In this document: positions 1 through 8,339 of the stretch, in pieces
Layout: every line of letters starts with the position of its first letter
Position numbering within the stretch: position 1 is the stretch's first letter
Source of the DNA: UBA2108 sp002713215
Lineage (GTDB): Bacteria > Bacteroidota > Bacteroidia > Flavobacteriales_G > Salibacteraceae
Reading direction: 5' to 3'
Assembly: GCA_937891015.1 (NCBI GenBank)
Contig: CALAPY010000018.1
Location: 1-29,968, forward strand
DNA: 29,968 nucleotides
Notes under the pieces: generated by a model
The model's input: only the letters and a program-made list of their open reading frames with translations
What the model was told of the DNA's origin: nothing
The model's database searches: none
Translations under genes and position numbers: made by a program

Positions 1-342
1 GGTGGAATACAATCGGGCCTTAGGAGTAGCAAATATGAATGGAATGTTATACTGAGCACCGATATACCGAAAATAGACGAATCGATCGTTAAATCACTTA
101 TAAGGCCTCCCATTGAGGAATTGATTCGGGTGGCACGTTGCAACGATCGGGTCCAGCCCCTGATTGGTGTATATTCCAAATGGATTTTACCCGAATTGGA
201 TAAGTTTATCCGCAACGGAGGCAGGTCGGTTTTTGAGTTTATTGCCAATTTCAATCCGGTTTATGCAAACTTTCCGGCAGAACAGGCACGGGCTTTTGAA
301 AACGTAAATACGATGGAAGAATTTCAAAAATTAGAGCCATGA
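1..342 (+). CDS. mobA: Molybdenum cofactor guanylyltransferase MobA, 3' part
   Basis: The reading frame is open from base 1 and ends in TGA at 340-342; the N-terminal part, with the nucleotide-binding loop, lies outside the window. The visible 113 residues match the C-terminal half of MobA: an STD-P segment near visible residue 19, PLIGVYSK around residues 53-60, then a G-RSV-F stretch and a terminal F-NVNT-E motif. MobA transfers GMP from GTP to molybdopterin to form the guanine dinucleotide cofactor in the cytoplasm. The stop overlaps the start of moaD (ATGA), so the genes are translationally coupled. Function is inferred from family motifs and from the molybdenum cofactor operon that follows. 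A MobA-like domain fused to something upstream cannot be excluded because the start is missing. Confidence 0.85.
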   Translation, partial: GGIQSGLRSSKYEWNVILSTDIPKIDESIVKSLIRPPIEELIRVARCNDRVQPLIGVYSKWILPELDKFIRNGGRSVFEFIANFNPVYANFPAEQARAFENVNTMEEFQKLEP

Positions 343-578
343 AAGTACGTGTATTGTTTTTTGGACAAACAACAGACATCACTGGTAAGTCATTAGAAGA
401 GATGTCGCTAAATGATAAAACCGTTCTTGGTGATTTGATTGAATTATTGAATACTGAAAACCAGGAATTGAGTAAGTTAAATTTGAAGTGGGCGGTCAAT
501 CAGGAGTTCGTTTCAGAGGAGCAGGAACTTAAAAATGGAGACGAGGTTGCGGTAATGCCACCCTTTGCAGGAGGATAA
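339..578 (+). CDS. moaD: Molybdopterin synthase small subunit MoaD
   Basis: This 79-residue ubiquitin-like protein begins with MKVRVLFFG and ends in the diagnostic Gly-Gly preceded by PPFAG. In the family the C-terminal glycine is adenylated by MoeB and then carries the thiocarboxylate sulfur used by molybdopterin synthase to make the dithiolene. The N-terminal beta-strand, the internal NGDEVAVMPP turn and the length (about 80 aa) fit MoaD. The start overlaps the mobA stop by four bases, and the moeB ATG follows the stop codon directly, so supply of MoaD is coupled to that of its activating enzyme. ThiS is the main alternative sulfur carrier, but the PPFAGG tail and neighbours favour MoaD. 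Confidence 0.93.
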   Translation: MKVRVLFFGQTTDITGKSLEEMSLNDKTVLGDLIELLNTENQELSKLNLKWAVNQEFVSEEQELKNGDEVAVMPPFAGG

Positions 579-1631
579 ATGGAGAACAGGTATCAACGGC
601 AAATAATGCTACCGGAAATTGGAGAAAAGGGACAAAAAGAATTGTCCAAAGCCCATGTTTTGGTAATTGGAGTGGGTGGATTAGGTTGTCCGGCATTGTT
701 GTATCTGGCTGCGGCCGGAATTGGTCACCTAACCCTGGTTGATGCGGATACCATTTCGGAAACCAACCTCAATCGGCAGGTGCTTTACGGAAAGAAGGAT
801 GTAGGGAAGTTAAAGGTAGACCAAGCCAGACAGAGGATTGAAGAGCAAAACCATAGCATAAAGGTGGATGTGCTTGCAAGGGAGATTAACCTGGAAAATG
901 CAGAAAATCTTGTTAGAAAAGCGAGTGTCATATTGGATTGTACTGATAATGTTGCCACGCGTTATCTGTTGAGCGACGTTTGTGAATTACATAAGAAACC
1001 ATTGGTCTATGCCGGCATTCACCGTTTTCAGGGACAGCTTACCGTTTTCCATAAACAACAAAAAATCTCTTATCGAGATCTGTTTCCGTACGACCCCAAT
1101 AAGATCCCACCCAATTCTTGTGATGAGAATGGTGTACTGGGTATTGTTCCTGGAATTATGGGAACCCTTCAAGCCAATGAGGCCATTAAGTTAATCGCCG
1201 GATTTGGTGATGTGCTTGACGGTAAAATGATGATAATGAATTTATTAAACCTTCAAAGTCAACTATTTACCATCAACCGGGAAGAAAATAGGGTGCGGGC
1301 GTCATCCCTGGAAGATTGCCCCGAGTACGGGCATTTATGCAGGCTAAATTCGGACGCCCATATCTCAGTTGATGAGTTTTTGGCTATGAATCTGAGCAAT
1401 ACAGCCCTGGTAGATATTCGTGATGAGTCTGAGTTACCTAAATCCATTATGGAACTTACTTCAAAAGTGGAAATTGGCGATAAAGACATTGTACTGATGT
1501 GTAAAACCGGAAAGCGATCGGCAGATACCCTTCATGCCTGGAAGAGCAACTATAGGGGGCAAAGAGTATATACGTTGGATGGTGGAGTAATAGCCCTAAA
1601 CGAGCATTTGACAAAGAAAAATTTGGTTTAA
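579..1631 (+). CDS. moeB: MoaD-activating E1-like adenylyltransferase MoeB with C-terminal rhodanese domain
   Basis: A 350-residue protein of the ThiF/MoeB/UBA4 family. Residues 1-235 form the adenylating domain: ATP-binding GVGGLG at 31-36, the D-D-LNRQ stretch at 55-67, CTDN at 121-124, and the conserved Cys181 before the GVLG-PG-QA-EAIK block. Residues 265-350 are a rhodanese-like domain with active-site Cys308 in the loop CKTGKRS, which could deliver sulfur to adenylated MoaD as in eukaryotic MOCS3. The first zinc-binding CxxC of E. coli MoeB is absent: the usual YRC-LF site here reads YRDLF. Only isolated cysteines (247, 254) occur near the second site, so zinc binding may be lost. The ATG follows the moaD stop without a gap. 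Confidence 0.92.
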   Translation: MENRYQRQIMLPEIGEKGQKELSKAHVLVIGVGGLGCPALLYLAAAGIGHLTLVDADTISETNLNRQVLYGKKDVGKLKVDQARQRIEEQNHSIKVDVLAREINLENAENLVRKASVILDCTDNVATRYLLSDVCELHKKPLVYAGIHRFQGQLTVFHKQQKISYRDLFPYDPNKIPPNSCDENGVLGIVPGIMGTLQANEAIKLIAGFGDVLDGKMMIMNLLNLQSQLFTINREENRVRASSLEDCPEYGHLCRLNSDAHISVDEFLAMNLSNTALVDIRDESELPKSIMELTSKVEIGDKDIVLMCKTGKRSADTLHAWKSNYRGQRVYTLDGGVIALNEHLTKKNLV

Positions 1632-1651
1632 CCGTAATAAGAATTTAAAGC

Positions 1652-2101
1652 ATGGAAAAGAAAGTAAGAAAACCTAAACCTGTATTTAAGGACGGGGCCA
1701 TATCGGCGGAATCCATTGGTAAGTCCATTGCCAACCACCAAAGTAAAGTGGGGATTGGCGGTCATAGTATCTTTCTGGGGCAGGTGAGGGCGGATGAGAT
1801 TGATGGAAAAACCGTTGCTGCGATTGAATTTAGTGCTCATGAAGAAATGGCTCAAAATGAAATCTTTAACATCCGGGAAGAAACCTTCGAAAAATTCGAC
1901 CTGACCTGTATGCACATTTATCACAGTAAAGGGGTAGTAAATGTGGGGGAAATCTGCCTCTTTGTATTCACCTCTTCAGCCCATAGAAAAGAGTGCCAGG
2001 CGGCCACAGATTACATTGTAGAAGAGTTGAAAAAAAGAGCTACCATTTTTGGTAGAGAAATCTTCGAAGACGAGAGCCACCAGTGGAAGGTAAATAATTA
2101 A
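1652..2101 (+). CDS. moaE: Molybdopterin synthase large subunit MoaE
   Basis: The 149-residue product is the catalytic partner of MoaD, converting cyclic pyranopterin monophosphate to molybdopterin. Recognisable family blocks are FLGQVR at 41-46, the H-EMA segment near 63-67, a VGEICLFVF strand near 98-106 and SSAHR at 108-112, which contains the HR pair used to bind substrate. The conserved C-terminal LKKRA segment supplies Lys127 where E. coli MoaE has catalytic Lys119. At the position of E. coli Lys126 (FWKRE) the sequence reads IFGRE, so the second lysine is replaced by Gly134. The gene lies 20 bp after moeB and 16 bp before the moaC-moaB fusion in the same operon. Confidence 0.92.
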   Translation: MEKKVRKPKPVFKDGAISAESIGKSIANHQSKVGIGGHSIFLGQVRADEIDGKTVAAIEFSAHEEMAQNEIFNIREETFEKFDLTCMHIYHSKGVVNVGEICLFVFTSSAHRKECQAATDYIVEELKKRATIFGREIFEDESHQWKVNN

Positions 2102-2117
2102 TTTATAAGTTTAGGTA

Positions 2118-3026
2118 ATGGTAGACATAACTCATAAAAACAACACGTTACGAATTGCGATTGCTCAGGCAACGGTATCCGTGAGTTCACAAGAAACCAT
2201 CGATGCTATTCTAAACAAAATAGTTCCCAAAGGCGATGTTTTTGAAATGGCAAAAGCAGCCGGTTTGCTGGGTGTAAAACGTACACCGGATTTGCTTCCC
2301 GACTGCCATCCCTTGCCCATAGAATATACCGGTATTTCCTATGAGATTGATGGGCTGAATATTTACATTACCATGGAAGTGAAAACGATCTACAAAACAG
2401 GAGTTGAAGTGGAAGCCATGCACGGTGCTTCTGTGGTAGCACTTACCATGTACGACATGTTGAAGCCCATTGATAAAGGGATTGAGATCAACAACATTAA
2501 ACTGCTTAAGAAAAAAGGCGGCAAATCCGATTGGAAAGACCGATTCAGAAAAGATATTCGGGCTGCAGTGGTGGTTTGTAGTGACACCATCAATGCCGGT
2601 CAAAAGGAAGACAAAGCGGGCAAGGCGATTATAGAGAAATTAAAAGCTTGTAACGTCGATGTGGTTGATTACACTGTAATTCCTGATGAGGTTACCGATA
2701 TCCAAGATAAGGTTAAGGGGTATAAAAACGACTTGAATTTAGTGATCTTTACTGGTGGTACCGGCCTTTCTCCCAGGGACGTAACACCCGAAGCTATTCA
2801 ACCTTTACTCGATCGTGAAATGACTGGTGTAATGGAAGCGGCCCGCGCTTATGGGCAGGATAGAACTCCACTATCTATGCTTTCTCGAGGAATAGCAGGA
2901 GTTACAGGTAAAACGCTGGTTTTAACATTACCCGGATCTACCAAAGGAGCTTCGGAAACCATGGATGCATTATTTCCTTCGTTGCTCCATGTTTTTAAAA
3001 TTATAGGTGGGGGAAGGCATGATTAA
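2118..3026 (+). CDS. moaCB: Bifunctional cyclic pyranopterin monophosphate synthase / molybdopterin adenylyltransferase (MoaC-MoaB fusion)
   Basis: This 302-residue protein joins two cofactor enzymes. Residues 1-140 are MoaC, which makes cyclic pyranopterin monophosphate from the MoaA product: MVDITHK start, KGDV-A-AG block at 38-50, CHPL at 63-66, KTGVEVEAMHGAS at 93-105, the YDM-K catalytic segment around 112-116, and the KKGGKS end at 132-137. Residues 147-302 are MogA/MoaB, which adenylates molybdopterin: VVCSD at 152-156, TGGTGLSPRDVTPEA at 212-226, and LPGSTKGASE at 271-280. Bacteroidota commonly carry this fusion. It ends the visible cofactor operon; moaA and moeA are not in the window and may lie upstream. 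Confidence 0.93.
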   Translation: MVDITHKNNTLRIAIAQATVSVSSQETIDAILNKIVPKGDVFEMAKAAGLLGVKRTPDLLPDCHPLPIEYTGISYEIDGLNIYITMEVKTIYKTGVEVEAMHGASVVALTMYDMLKPIDKGIEINNIKLLKKKGGKSDWKDRFRKDIRAAVVVCSDTINAGQKEDKAGKAIIEKLKACNVDVVDYTVIPDEVTDIQDKVKGYKNDLNLVIFTGGTGLSPRDVTPEAIQPLLDREMTGVMEAARAYGQDRTPLSMLSRGIAGVTGKTLVLTLPGSTKGASETMDALFPSLLHVFKIIGGGRHD

Positions 3027-3148
3027 TTCTATTCCCGAAAATTTCTAACTATATATAGATCAGATTTATATAAGCATGGTTTTCGTTTGGCATTCAGTTT
3101 GGTAAGCGCGGTTAAAAATTAAGATTATCGCACCCAAATTAAACGAAA

Positions 3149-5494
3149 ATGACATCGAGAATTCTTATCACCTCCCTGGTGATATGCTTATCCGTTTTTC
3201 AAATCCATGCGCAACAACTAACACAAAACATAAGAGGACGAGTAATTGATGCTGACTCCGAGATTCCCGCAATTGGAGCTACCGTTGTTATTAAAGATTC
3301 CAATCCCGTTAAGGGAACTGTAACCGACATCGACGGTTATTTTAAACTGGAAAATATCCCGGTGGGCAGAGTTTCTCTAGTTGTAAGCTATTTAGGTTAT
3401 GAGAAGAAGGTAATTTCTAACATTCTTGTTGGCTCTGCGAAAGAAGTATTCCTCAATATCGGAATTGTTGAGGACGTAAATCAATTAGAAACCTTTGAAG
3501 TAGTTGGAAACGCTAGAACCGATGAGGCCATCAATGAAATGTCCATAATAAGTGCCCGACAACTTTCTACCGAAGAAGCTAAGCGTTATGCCGGTAGTTT
3601 AAATGATCCGGCTCGAATGGCCGGAAATTTTGCCGGAGTAACCAGTAATGCTGAAGGAAATAACGATATAGTGGTTCGCGGTAACTCTCCAAAAGGAATC
3701 CTCTGGCGATTGGAAGGAATCGAAATTCCTAACCCCAATCATTTTGCTGATGAAGGTTCAACCGGTGGGCCTATTAACGCGCTGAACAGCAATATGCTTT
3801 CCAATTCTGACTTCCTCACTGGTGCTTTTGCACCAGAATATGGAAATGCAACCTCTGGAGTTTTTGATATGAAATTAAGGCAGGGAAACAACGCTAAGAG
3901 AGAGTATTCACTGGGAGTAGGGGTTTTAGGAACCGACATTACCCTGGAAGGACCATTTAAGAAAGGTGGCAAGTCCTCCTACCTGGCTAACTACCGCTAT
4001 TCTTCCCTGGCTTTGTTAAGTGACGCTGGAATAGTTGATTTTGGTGGGGTTCCCAAGTATCAGGATGCTTCGTTTAACCTGTACATGCCTTCCAAGAAGT
4101 TTGGAATATTTAAAGTCTTTGGGTTAGGCGGTATAAGTCACATCAATGGTGAAGAATATGCCGATGAAGAAGAAACCTACGTAAGCGCCAAAAGCAACTA
4201 TGGATCGCACATGGGGGTAATTGGCCTTAATCATACCTACATTATTAATTCGAAGACTTATATAAAAAGCAGCCTTTCTTATGCTAACAATGGGAGCGAC
4301 TACATTGGAGAAAAAAGAATGCAGGACAGTACTTTTAAAAGAAACGGTGAAGTTTCCCTGGATAAATATTCAACCAAGGCAGCAATTACAGTTAATAAAA
4401 AGCTAAATGCCAGGAACAAGCTGAGTGCCGGAATAATTCACACCTTTCAAACCTATGAGTTCGATTATCGTGAGTTAAATCAATTTGACGAACTGGTTAC
4501 GCCATTAAGCGTAAACGAAGGTTCTTCGTTTACCCAATTGCACACCACCTGGAAACACCGGTTTAATACCAATTTAACTATGGTTAGTGGCCTTCATTTC
4601 CTGCGATTTAACCTGAACAATACTTATTCCGTAGAACCTCGACTGGGGCTAAGTTATAAGGTGAGAGACAATCAAACCTTAACCCTTGGAATTGGTTTAC
4701 ACAGCAAGATGGAATCGTTGCTTTATTACACAACCAACGTTACCGATTCCCTGGGCAATGTTTCGCAACCCAATATGAACCTGGAAATCACGAAATCCAA
4801 TCATTATGTATTGGGCTATGACTACCAGTTTGCTAAAAACACGCATATAAAAACCGAAGTTTACTTTCAGTACTTGTTCGATGTTCCGGTGGAGAACAAT
4901 GCGAATAGCGATTATTCATTAATCAACCAAAGCGACTGGTTCGACAACGTGGCCCTTGTAAATGAAGGAGATGGAAGGAATTATGGAATTGAATTGACTT
5001 TAGAAAGATACTTTGCCAATAACTTCTATTACTTACTAACCGGATCGGTGTATCAATCAGAATATAAGGCCATGAACGGAATATGGAAAGAATCGAGATA
5101 CAATGGAAACTACAACGCAAATGCCTTAATCGGTAAGGAAATAAAGTTTAAAAAACCAGGAAAGGACCGAACGTTACTGTTGAATTTTAAAGCCAGTTTA
5201 CAGGGTGGGGGACGATATACTCCTATCGACCTGGATCAGTCCATTGCGCAAGGGGAAACGGTTTATGTTAACGACAATTACTCCGCCCAAGGAGATGATA
5301 TTTTCTTCATCAATATATCGGCTGGATACCGTATAAACAGAAAGAAAACCATGCAAGAGTTTAAATTGGAAGTACTTAACGTAACCAACTACCAGGCTAA
5401 GGTAAGGGAGTATTATAACGACATCACCAAAACCATAGAATCAAGTAATCAACTGGGATTGATTCCAAATATCATGTATACGTTAAATTTCTGA
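3149..5494 (+). CDS. TonB-dependent outer-membrane receptor with carboxypeptidase-regulatory-like N-domain
   Basis: A 781-residue outer-membrane protein. Residues 1-21 are a signal peptide ending in IHA. Residues 27-110 form a CarboxypepD_reg-like beta-sandwich with the G-V-D-PA-GA-V-GT-TD-DG-F pattern typical of Bacteroidota receptors. A plug domain follows (roughly 120-250), with V-GN-IVVRGNSP and the loop LEGIEIPNPNHF. The rest is alternating-strand beta-barrel ending in a terminal phenylalanine, as expected for Bam-dependent insertion. No SusD partner or sigma/anti-sigma pair is adjacent, so the substrate cannot be named. It starts 122 bp after the molybdenum cofactor operon; a link to molybdate or metal uptake is only a guess. 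It converges with the CPBP protease gene. Confidence 0.9.
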   Translation: MTSRILITSLVICLSVFQIHAQQLTQNIRGRVIDADSEIPAIGATVVIKDSNPVKGTVTDIDGYFKLENIPVGRVSLVVSYLGYEKKVISNILVGSAKEVFLNIGIVEDVNQLETFEVVGNARTDEAINEMSIISARQLSTEEAKRYAGSLNDPARMAGNFAGVTSNAEGNNDIVVRGNSPKGILWRLEGIEIPNPNHFADEGSTGGPINALNSNMLSNSDFLTGAFAPEYGNATSGVFDMKLRQGNNAKREYSLGVGVLGTDITLEGPFKKGGKSSYLANYRYSSLALLSDAGIVDFGGVPKYQDASFNLYMPSKKFGIFKVFGLGGISHINGEEYADEEETYVSAKSNYGSHMGVIGLNHTYIINSKTYIKSSLSYANNGSDYIGEKRMQDSTFKRNGEVSLDKYSTKAAITVNKKLNARNKLSAGIIHTFQTYEFDYRELNQFDELVTPLSVNEGSSFTQLHTTWKHRFNTNLTMVSGLHFLRFNLNNTYSVEPRLGLSYKVRDNQTLTLGIGLHSKMESLLYYTTNVTDSLGNVSQPNMNLEITKSNHYVLGYDYQFAKNTHIKTEVYFQYLFDVPVENNANSDYSLINQSDWFDNVALVNEGDGRNYGIELTLERYFANNFYYLLTGSVYQSEYKAMNGIWKESRYNGNYNANALIGKEIKFKKPGKDRTLLLNFKASLQGGGRYTPIDLDQSIAQGETVYVNDNYSAQGDDIFFINISAGYRINRKKTMQEFKLEVLNVTNYQAKVREYYNDITKTIESSNQLGLIPNIMYTLNF

Positions 5495-5532
5495 TTGTAG
5501 GAGAAATGCAATGAGGTGTTTTCGCCTAGCCT

Positions 5533-6225
5533 TTATAAGCTGCCCTTTATGGCCTCAATGAGTCCGTCCATATCCTGAATTCCAAAATAGAGCAGGGTAA
5601 TGCCGATCATATCGTAGAATCCGTGGGTGAACATACACACCAACAGGTTGTTTTTGTTGCGGAGAAAAATAAGACCAGTAAGAAAACCAATGACTCCGGT
5701 ACCTACCATTCCTGCCGGGCCCTGATATTTATGAGCGATTCCAAAAATGATGCTTGAAATAGTAATAGCTGCTATCCAGCCCCATTGCTTATTGCCTAGA
5801 ATGATCGCAATGCGCTTAACCATATAACCCCTATAGAGCATCTCTTCTCCAAAGGCAGCAATTACCCACATAAAAAGGCTGAATACGATATAATTAGCAA
5901 GATTTCCTTTTAGGTTATCGAAGCTGGAAAGATCACTGTCTCCAAAATATCGATCGATAATAGGTTCAACCGTAATTTCCGTAAAAATGAATATTGCAAT
6001 AGAATATAACAGACCTTGAACCACTGCTCTTTTCCAGTTGGGCTCAGCTATTCCAAAAAAGCCCCAATCCCAGTTTCTGGCCCAAAGGGTCAATAGGACA
6101 ACCAGCATTCCAAAAAAGTAACCGATACCGCCTATTAAGGCCGACAAACCCAGTACCAGAATTACAGTTGCTACATGTAAATGGGGTTTGTTTAAAAAGG
6201 CTTCTACTTGTTGCTTAAATGCCAT
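5533..6225 (-). CDS. CPBP-family intramembrane metalloprotease
   Basis: The 230-residue protein is largely hydrophobic, with about six predicted membrane segments, and carries the CPBP (CAAX protease and bacteriocin-processing, also called Abi) signature. Motif 1 is EExxxR with Glu127, Glu128 and Arg132 in GEEMLYRGY; motif 2 has His165 in FGIAHKYQG; motif 3 has His201 in THGFYDM. In this family these residues form an intramembrane glutamate-histidine protease site. Bacterial members have been linked to bacteriocin self-immunity, protein maturation or signalling, but the substrate here cannot be deduced. Monocistronic: a terminator separates it from the upstream metallophosphoesterase gene and it has its own promoter-like box at 6280-6287. 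Confidence 0.87.
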   Translation of the reverse strand: MAFKQQVEAFLNKPHLHVATVILVLGLSALIGGIGYFFGMLVVLLTLWARNWDWGFFGIAEPNWKRAVVQGLLYSIAIFIFTEITVEPIIDRYFGDSDLSSFDNLKGNLANYIVFSLFMWVIAAFGEEMLYRGYMVKRIAIILGNKQWGWIAAITISSIIFGIAHKYQGPAGMVGTGVIGFLTGLIFLRNKNNLLVCMFTHGFYDMIGITLLYFGIQDMDGLIEAIKGSL

Positions 6226-6279
6226 AACTCTTACTTTGTAAAGGACCTATAAAACATTTTAGTATCCTTTTATTTGTCT

Positions 6280-6313
6280 CAAATGTAAGAATCGGTTTTG
6301 TCAGTGATTACAA
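6280..6313 (-). promoter_or_regulatory. Bacteroidota-type promoter for the CPBP protease gene
   Basis: On the minus strand TACATTTG (6287-6280) matches the TAnnTTTG -7 consensus exactly. A TTG lies 23 bp upstream (6313-6311), at the far end of the accepted spacing for the -33 element. The predicted transcript would have a leader of about 45-50 nt before the ATG at 6225. Confidence 0.5.
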
Positions 6314-6368
6314 TTTTCTCTTGCACTGTCAAGCCAGTAGAGTTTAATCCATAATGGATTCTATAATC

Positions 6369-6405
6369 AAAAAAAGCCCTAAAACATTTGTTTTAGGGCT
6401 TTTTT
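6369..6405 (-). terminator. Intrinsic terminator, bidirectional in form
   Basis: A perfect 10-bp stem, GCCCTAAAAC (6376-6385) with GTTTTAGGGC (6390-6399) and loop ATTT, is flanked by an A-run on the left and a T-run on the right. Transcription of the metallophosphoesterase from the minus strand would end here in GGGC followed by U residues, 80-110 nt after its stop codon. Confidence 0.9.
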
Positions 6406-6483
6406 CGTGCTCTGCGCTCTAATTTTCGCCAGAAATATTTTGCTGGATTGGTTTAGGGTAATGTGCAGATCTAAAAACCATAG

Positions 6484-7710
6484 CTACTGATGCTCTCGTT
6501 GTTCCAGTTCAATTACCGTAATTTCCGGCCAGACACCAGCCCTTCCCGGAAAGCCAATAAAGCCAAACCCACGATTAACGTAAAGGTATTTTCCGGCCTC
6601 TTCATAAAGGCCGGCCCATTTAGGATATTTCCATTTTACCGGGCTCCATTTAAAAAAGGGGAGATCAATGCCGAATTGCATTCCATGCGTATGACCACTC
6701 AATGTTATGTTTACGGTTTTGGGATGTTGTTTAACCTGTACATCCCAATGAGAAGGATCATGAGACATAAGTACGGTAAACATACTCAGTGGAATACCAC
6801 TTAATGCTTTATCCAAATCACCAAATTGTGGAAACGGTGGTTTCCCCCAATTTTCGACTCCGGCCACGGCAATTTGCTCATTCTCTTTTTTAAGTATCAC
6901 ATGCCTGTTATGAAGCATTTCAAAACCCATTTTGGCTTGAATCTGTTTCAATCGCTCCAGGTTTTCTTGCTTTAACTGACGAGAAGGCCATCGAACATAA
7001 TCCGAATAATCGTGGTTGCCCAATACTGAATATATACCGTGGGGAGCTTTTAGCTTTTGAAATTCTTCAATATAAGGTTCCGCTTCGCTGGCCAAATTAT
7101 TGACCAAATCTCCAGTAAAAAGAATAACATCCGGTTTAGCATCCAATATAGACTGAATTCCTTTTCGTAAACCCGCAATGCTATCAAAGCTTCCCAAATG
7201 AGCATCGGAAAATTGAACAATTCGAAAGCCGTGAAACGCCGAAGGTAGATTATTAAATTTTAGTTTAACCGTTCGTGTGGTGTATCGATATTTGCCAACT
7301 ACTACACCATAACACATACCAATAAAAGGAATTGCTGAAATTCCAATCCCGGTCCAACTCCAAAAAGTACTTCGCATACTGTAGTGAACTTCTTCCTGAA
7401 GAAAAATTGATTTTCCTGCGAAGGCCAATGCCCTAAAAACATCTTCTCCAAGCAGAAAGGCAGCATAGAAAATCTTTGCAACGATGAAACTAAAAGCCAG
7501 GCCAAATAGAAGGTTAGTGGAAGGGTTCATGGTTCTAATTCCCTTTCGGGTATCCTGCATAAACTTAAAGATTCCGATCAGCGTAAGAACAACCGATAAC
7601 CAATAGACGGATAAGGCCAGAACCTGAAAATTTCCAAATGCAAGGGAACTTATTGCGCTATAGACATAAAAATCCAATGCAATCGCTATCACGAGAATGA
7701 AAATAAACAT
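6484..7710 (-). CDS. Membrane-anchored metallophosphoesterase
   Basis: A 408-residue protein with hydrophobic segments in the first 140 residues (about 1-20, 28-50, 66-88, 118-138) followed by a calcineurin-like phosphoesterase domain. Metal-site motifs are all present: SDAHLG with Asp169 and His171, TGDLV with Asp201, GNHD at 231-234, and LSGHTHGMQFG near 350. The closest described types are YkuE/YaeI-like phosphodiesterases; YaeI and LpxH relatives act on phospholipid or lipid A precursors, so an envelope lipid substrate is plausible but unproven. The start is ATG at 7710. The gene stands alone, with the 1.2 kb gene-poor region upstream and a strong terminator downstream. Confidence 0.88.
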   Translation of the reverse strand: MFIFILVIAIALDFYVYSAISSLAFGNFQVLALSVYWLSVVLTLIGIFKFMQDTRKGIRTMNPSTNLLFGLAFSFIVAKIFYAAFLLGEDVFRALAFAGKSIFLQEEVHYSMRSTFWSWTGIGISAIPFIGMCYGVVVGKYRYTTRTVKLKFNNLPSAFHGFRIVQFSDAHLGSFDSIAGLRKGIQSILDAKPDVILFTGDLVNNLASEAEPYIEEFQKLKAPHGIYSVLGNHDYSDYVRWPSRQLKQENLERLKQIQAKMGFEMLHNRHVILKKENEQIAVAGVENWGKPPFPQFGDLDKALSGIPLSMFTVLMSHDPSHWDVQVKQHPKTVNITLSGHTHGMQFGIDLPFFKWSPVKWKYPKWAGLYEEAGKYLYVNRGFGFIGFPGRAGVWPEITVIELEQREHQ

Positions 7711-7858
7711 GGATGCGAAATTAAATGGCTTTATAGCTGGCAGAGATCAATGCGCGAGCTTAAATAATTAAAGAAAGTGAATTACCGTTTTTAGCAGTTT
7801 ATTTCCAATTTCATGAAACGCAAAAAATGATACAGTTTAAGGATAATGTGAGAATAGT

Positions 7859-7981
7859 CGTCATTCTATGTTTGACAAGGAACCGACGAAGGAGCTCAGT
7901 GAAACTAGTCTAGCGTTATTTCTAGATTCCTGCTTTATGCTTCCGCAAAAGCTTCAGCAACACGCGGACGCAGGAATGACG
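7859..7981. repeat. Dispersed palindromic repeat, diverged copy R1
   Basis: The element begins CGTCATTC and ends GGAATGACG, an inverted pair, and is 123 bp long. An internal 34-bp stretch (7878-7911) matches 29035-29068 at 28 of 34 positions, and AGATTCCTG recurs in both, so this is a diverged relative of the repeats around the GIY-YIG gene 21 kb away. The centre (7924-7975) folds into an imperfect hairpin between CCTGC and GCAGG-like arms. It lies in a gene-poor region and has no open frame. Confidence 0.75.
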
Positions 7982-8062
7982 TTTCTTTTTAATTAGGTAA
8001 TATTTCTAACCCACATTATTTTTAATAGCGCCAAAAACGACTATAAAAACGGTGATTATTTC

Positions 8063-8150
8063 ATCTTTTTGATCGGTTTTTATCAAAATCCGATTAAAAA
8101 TGACGTTTTTTTGATTTTTCCGGTTTCTCAAAAACCGCCTAAAAATGATC
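8063..8150. repeat. AT-rich two-copy imperfect tandem repeat with hairpins
   Basis: Two units of about 43-45 bp follow one another. Each has a TTTTTGAT start, a short hairpin (CGG-T-rich arm with A-rich-CCG arm, at 8073-8093 and 8121-8137) and ends in CCGnnTAAAAATGAyn. The region is very AT-rich and has no open frame. It lies between repeat R1 and the hairpin-rich region downstream; function unknown. Confidence 0.5.
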
Positions 8151-8339
8151 CAATTGGTTAACAACCACTACCGACATCTTGTTAGAAAGATCAGGTTTTA
8201 GGATACAATTGTTTCCGAATAGCTTGTCCTGTTTGCGAAAAGTGCTTATTAACAAAAGTTCATAAGTGCTGTTCATTCAAGGTTAATAACTAGAAGCGAA
8301 AAAATGCTTGTCGTGAAAAATCTCTGCCATACATTTGAG

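Noticed and set aside
2211..2603. 130-codon open frame antisense to the MoaC-MoaB gene
   Set aside because: It is a shadow of a clearly coding frame; the composition is odd and no motif is present.
3046..3075. AT-rich dyad before the TonB-dependent receptor as an operator
   Set aside because: The arms (CTATATATA and TATATAAG) are simple AT alternation with poor pairing and are expected by chance in such a spacer.
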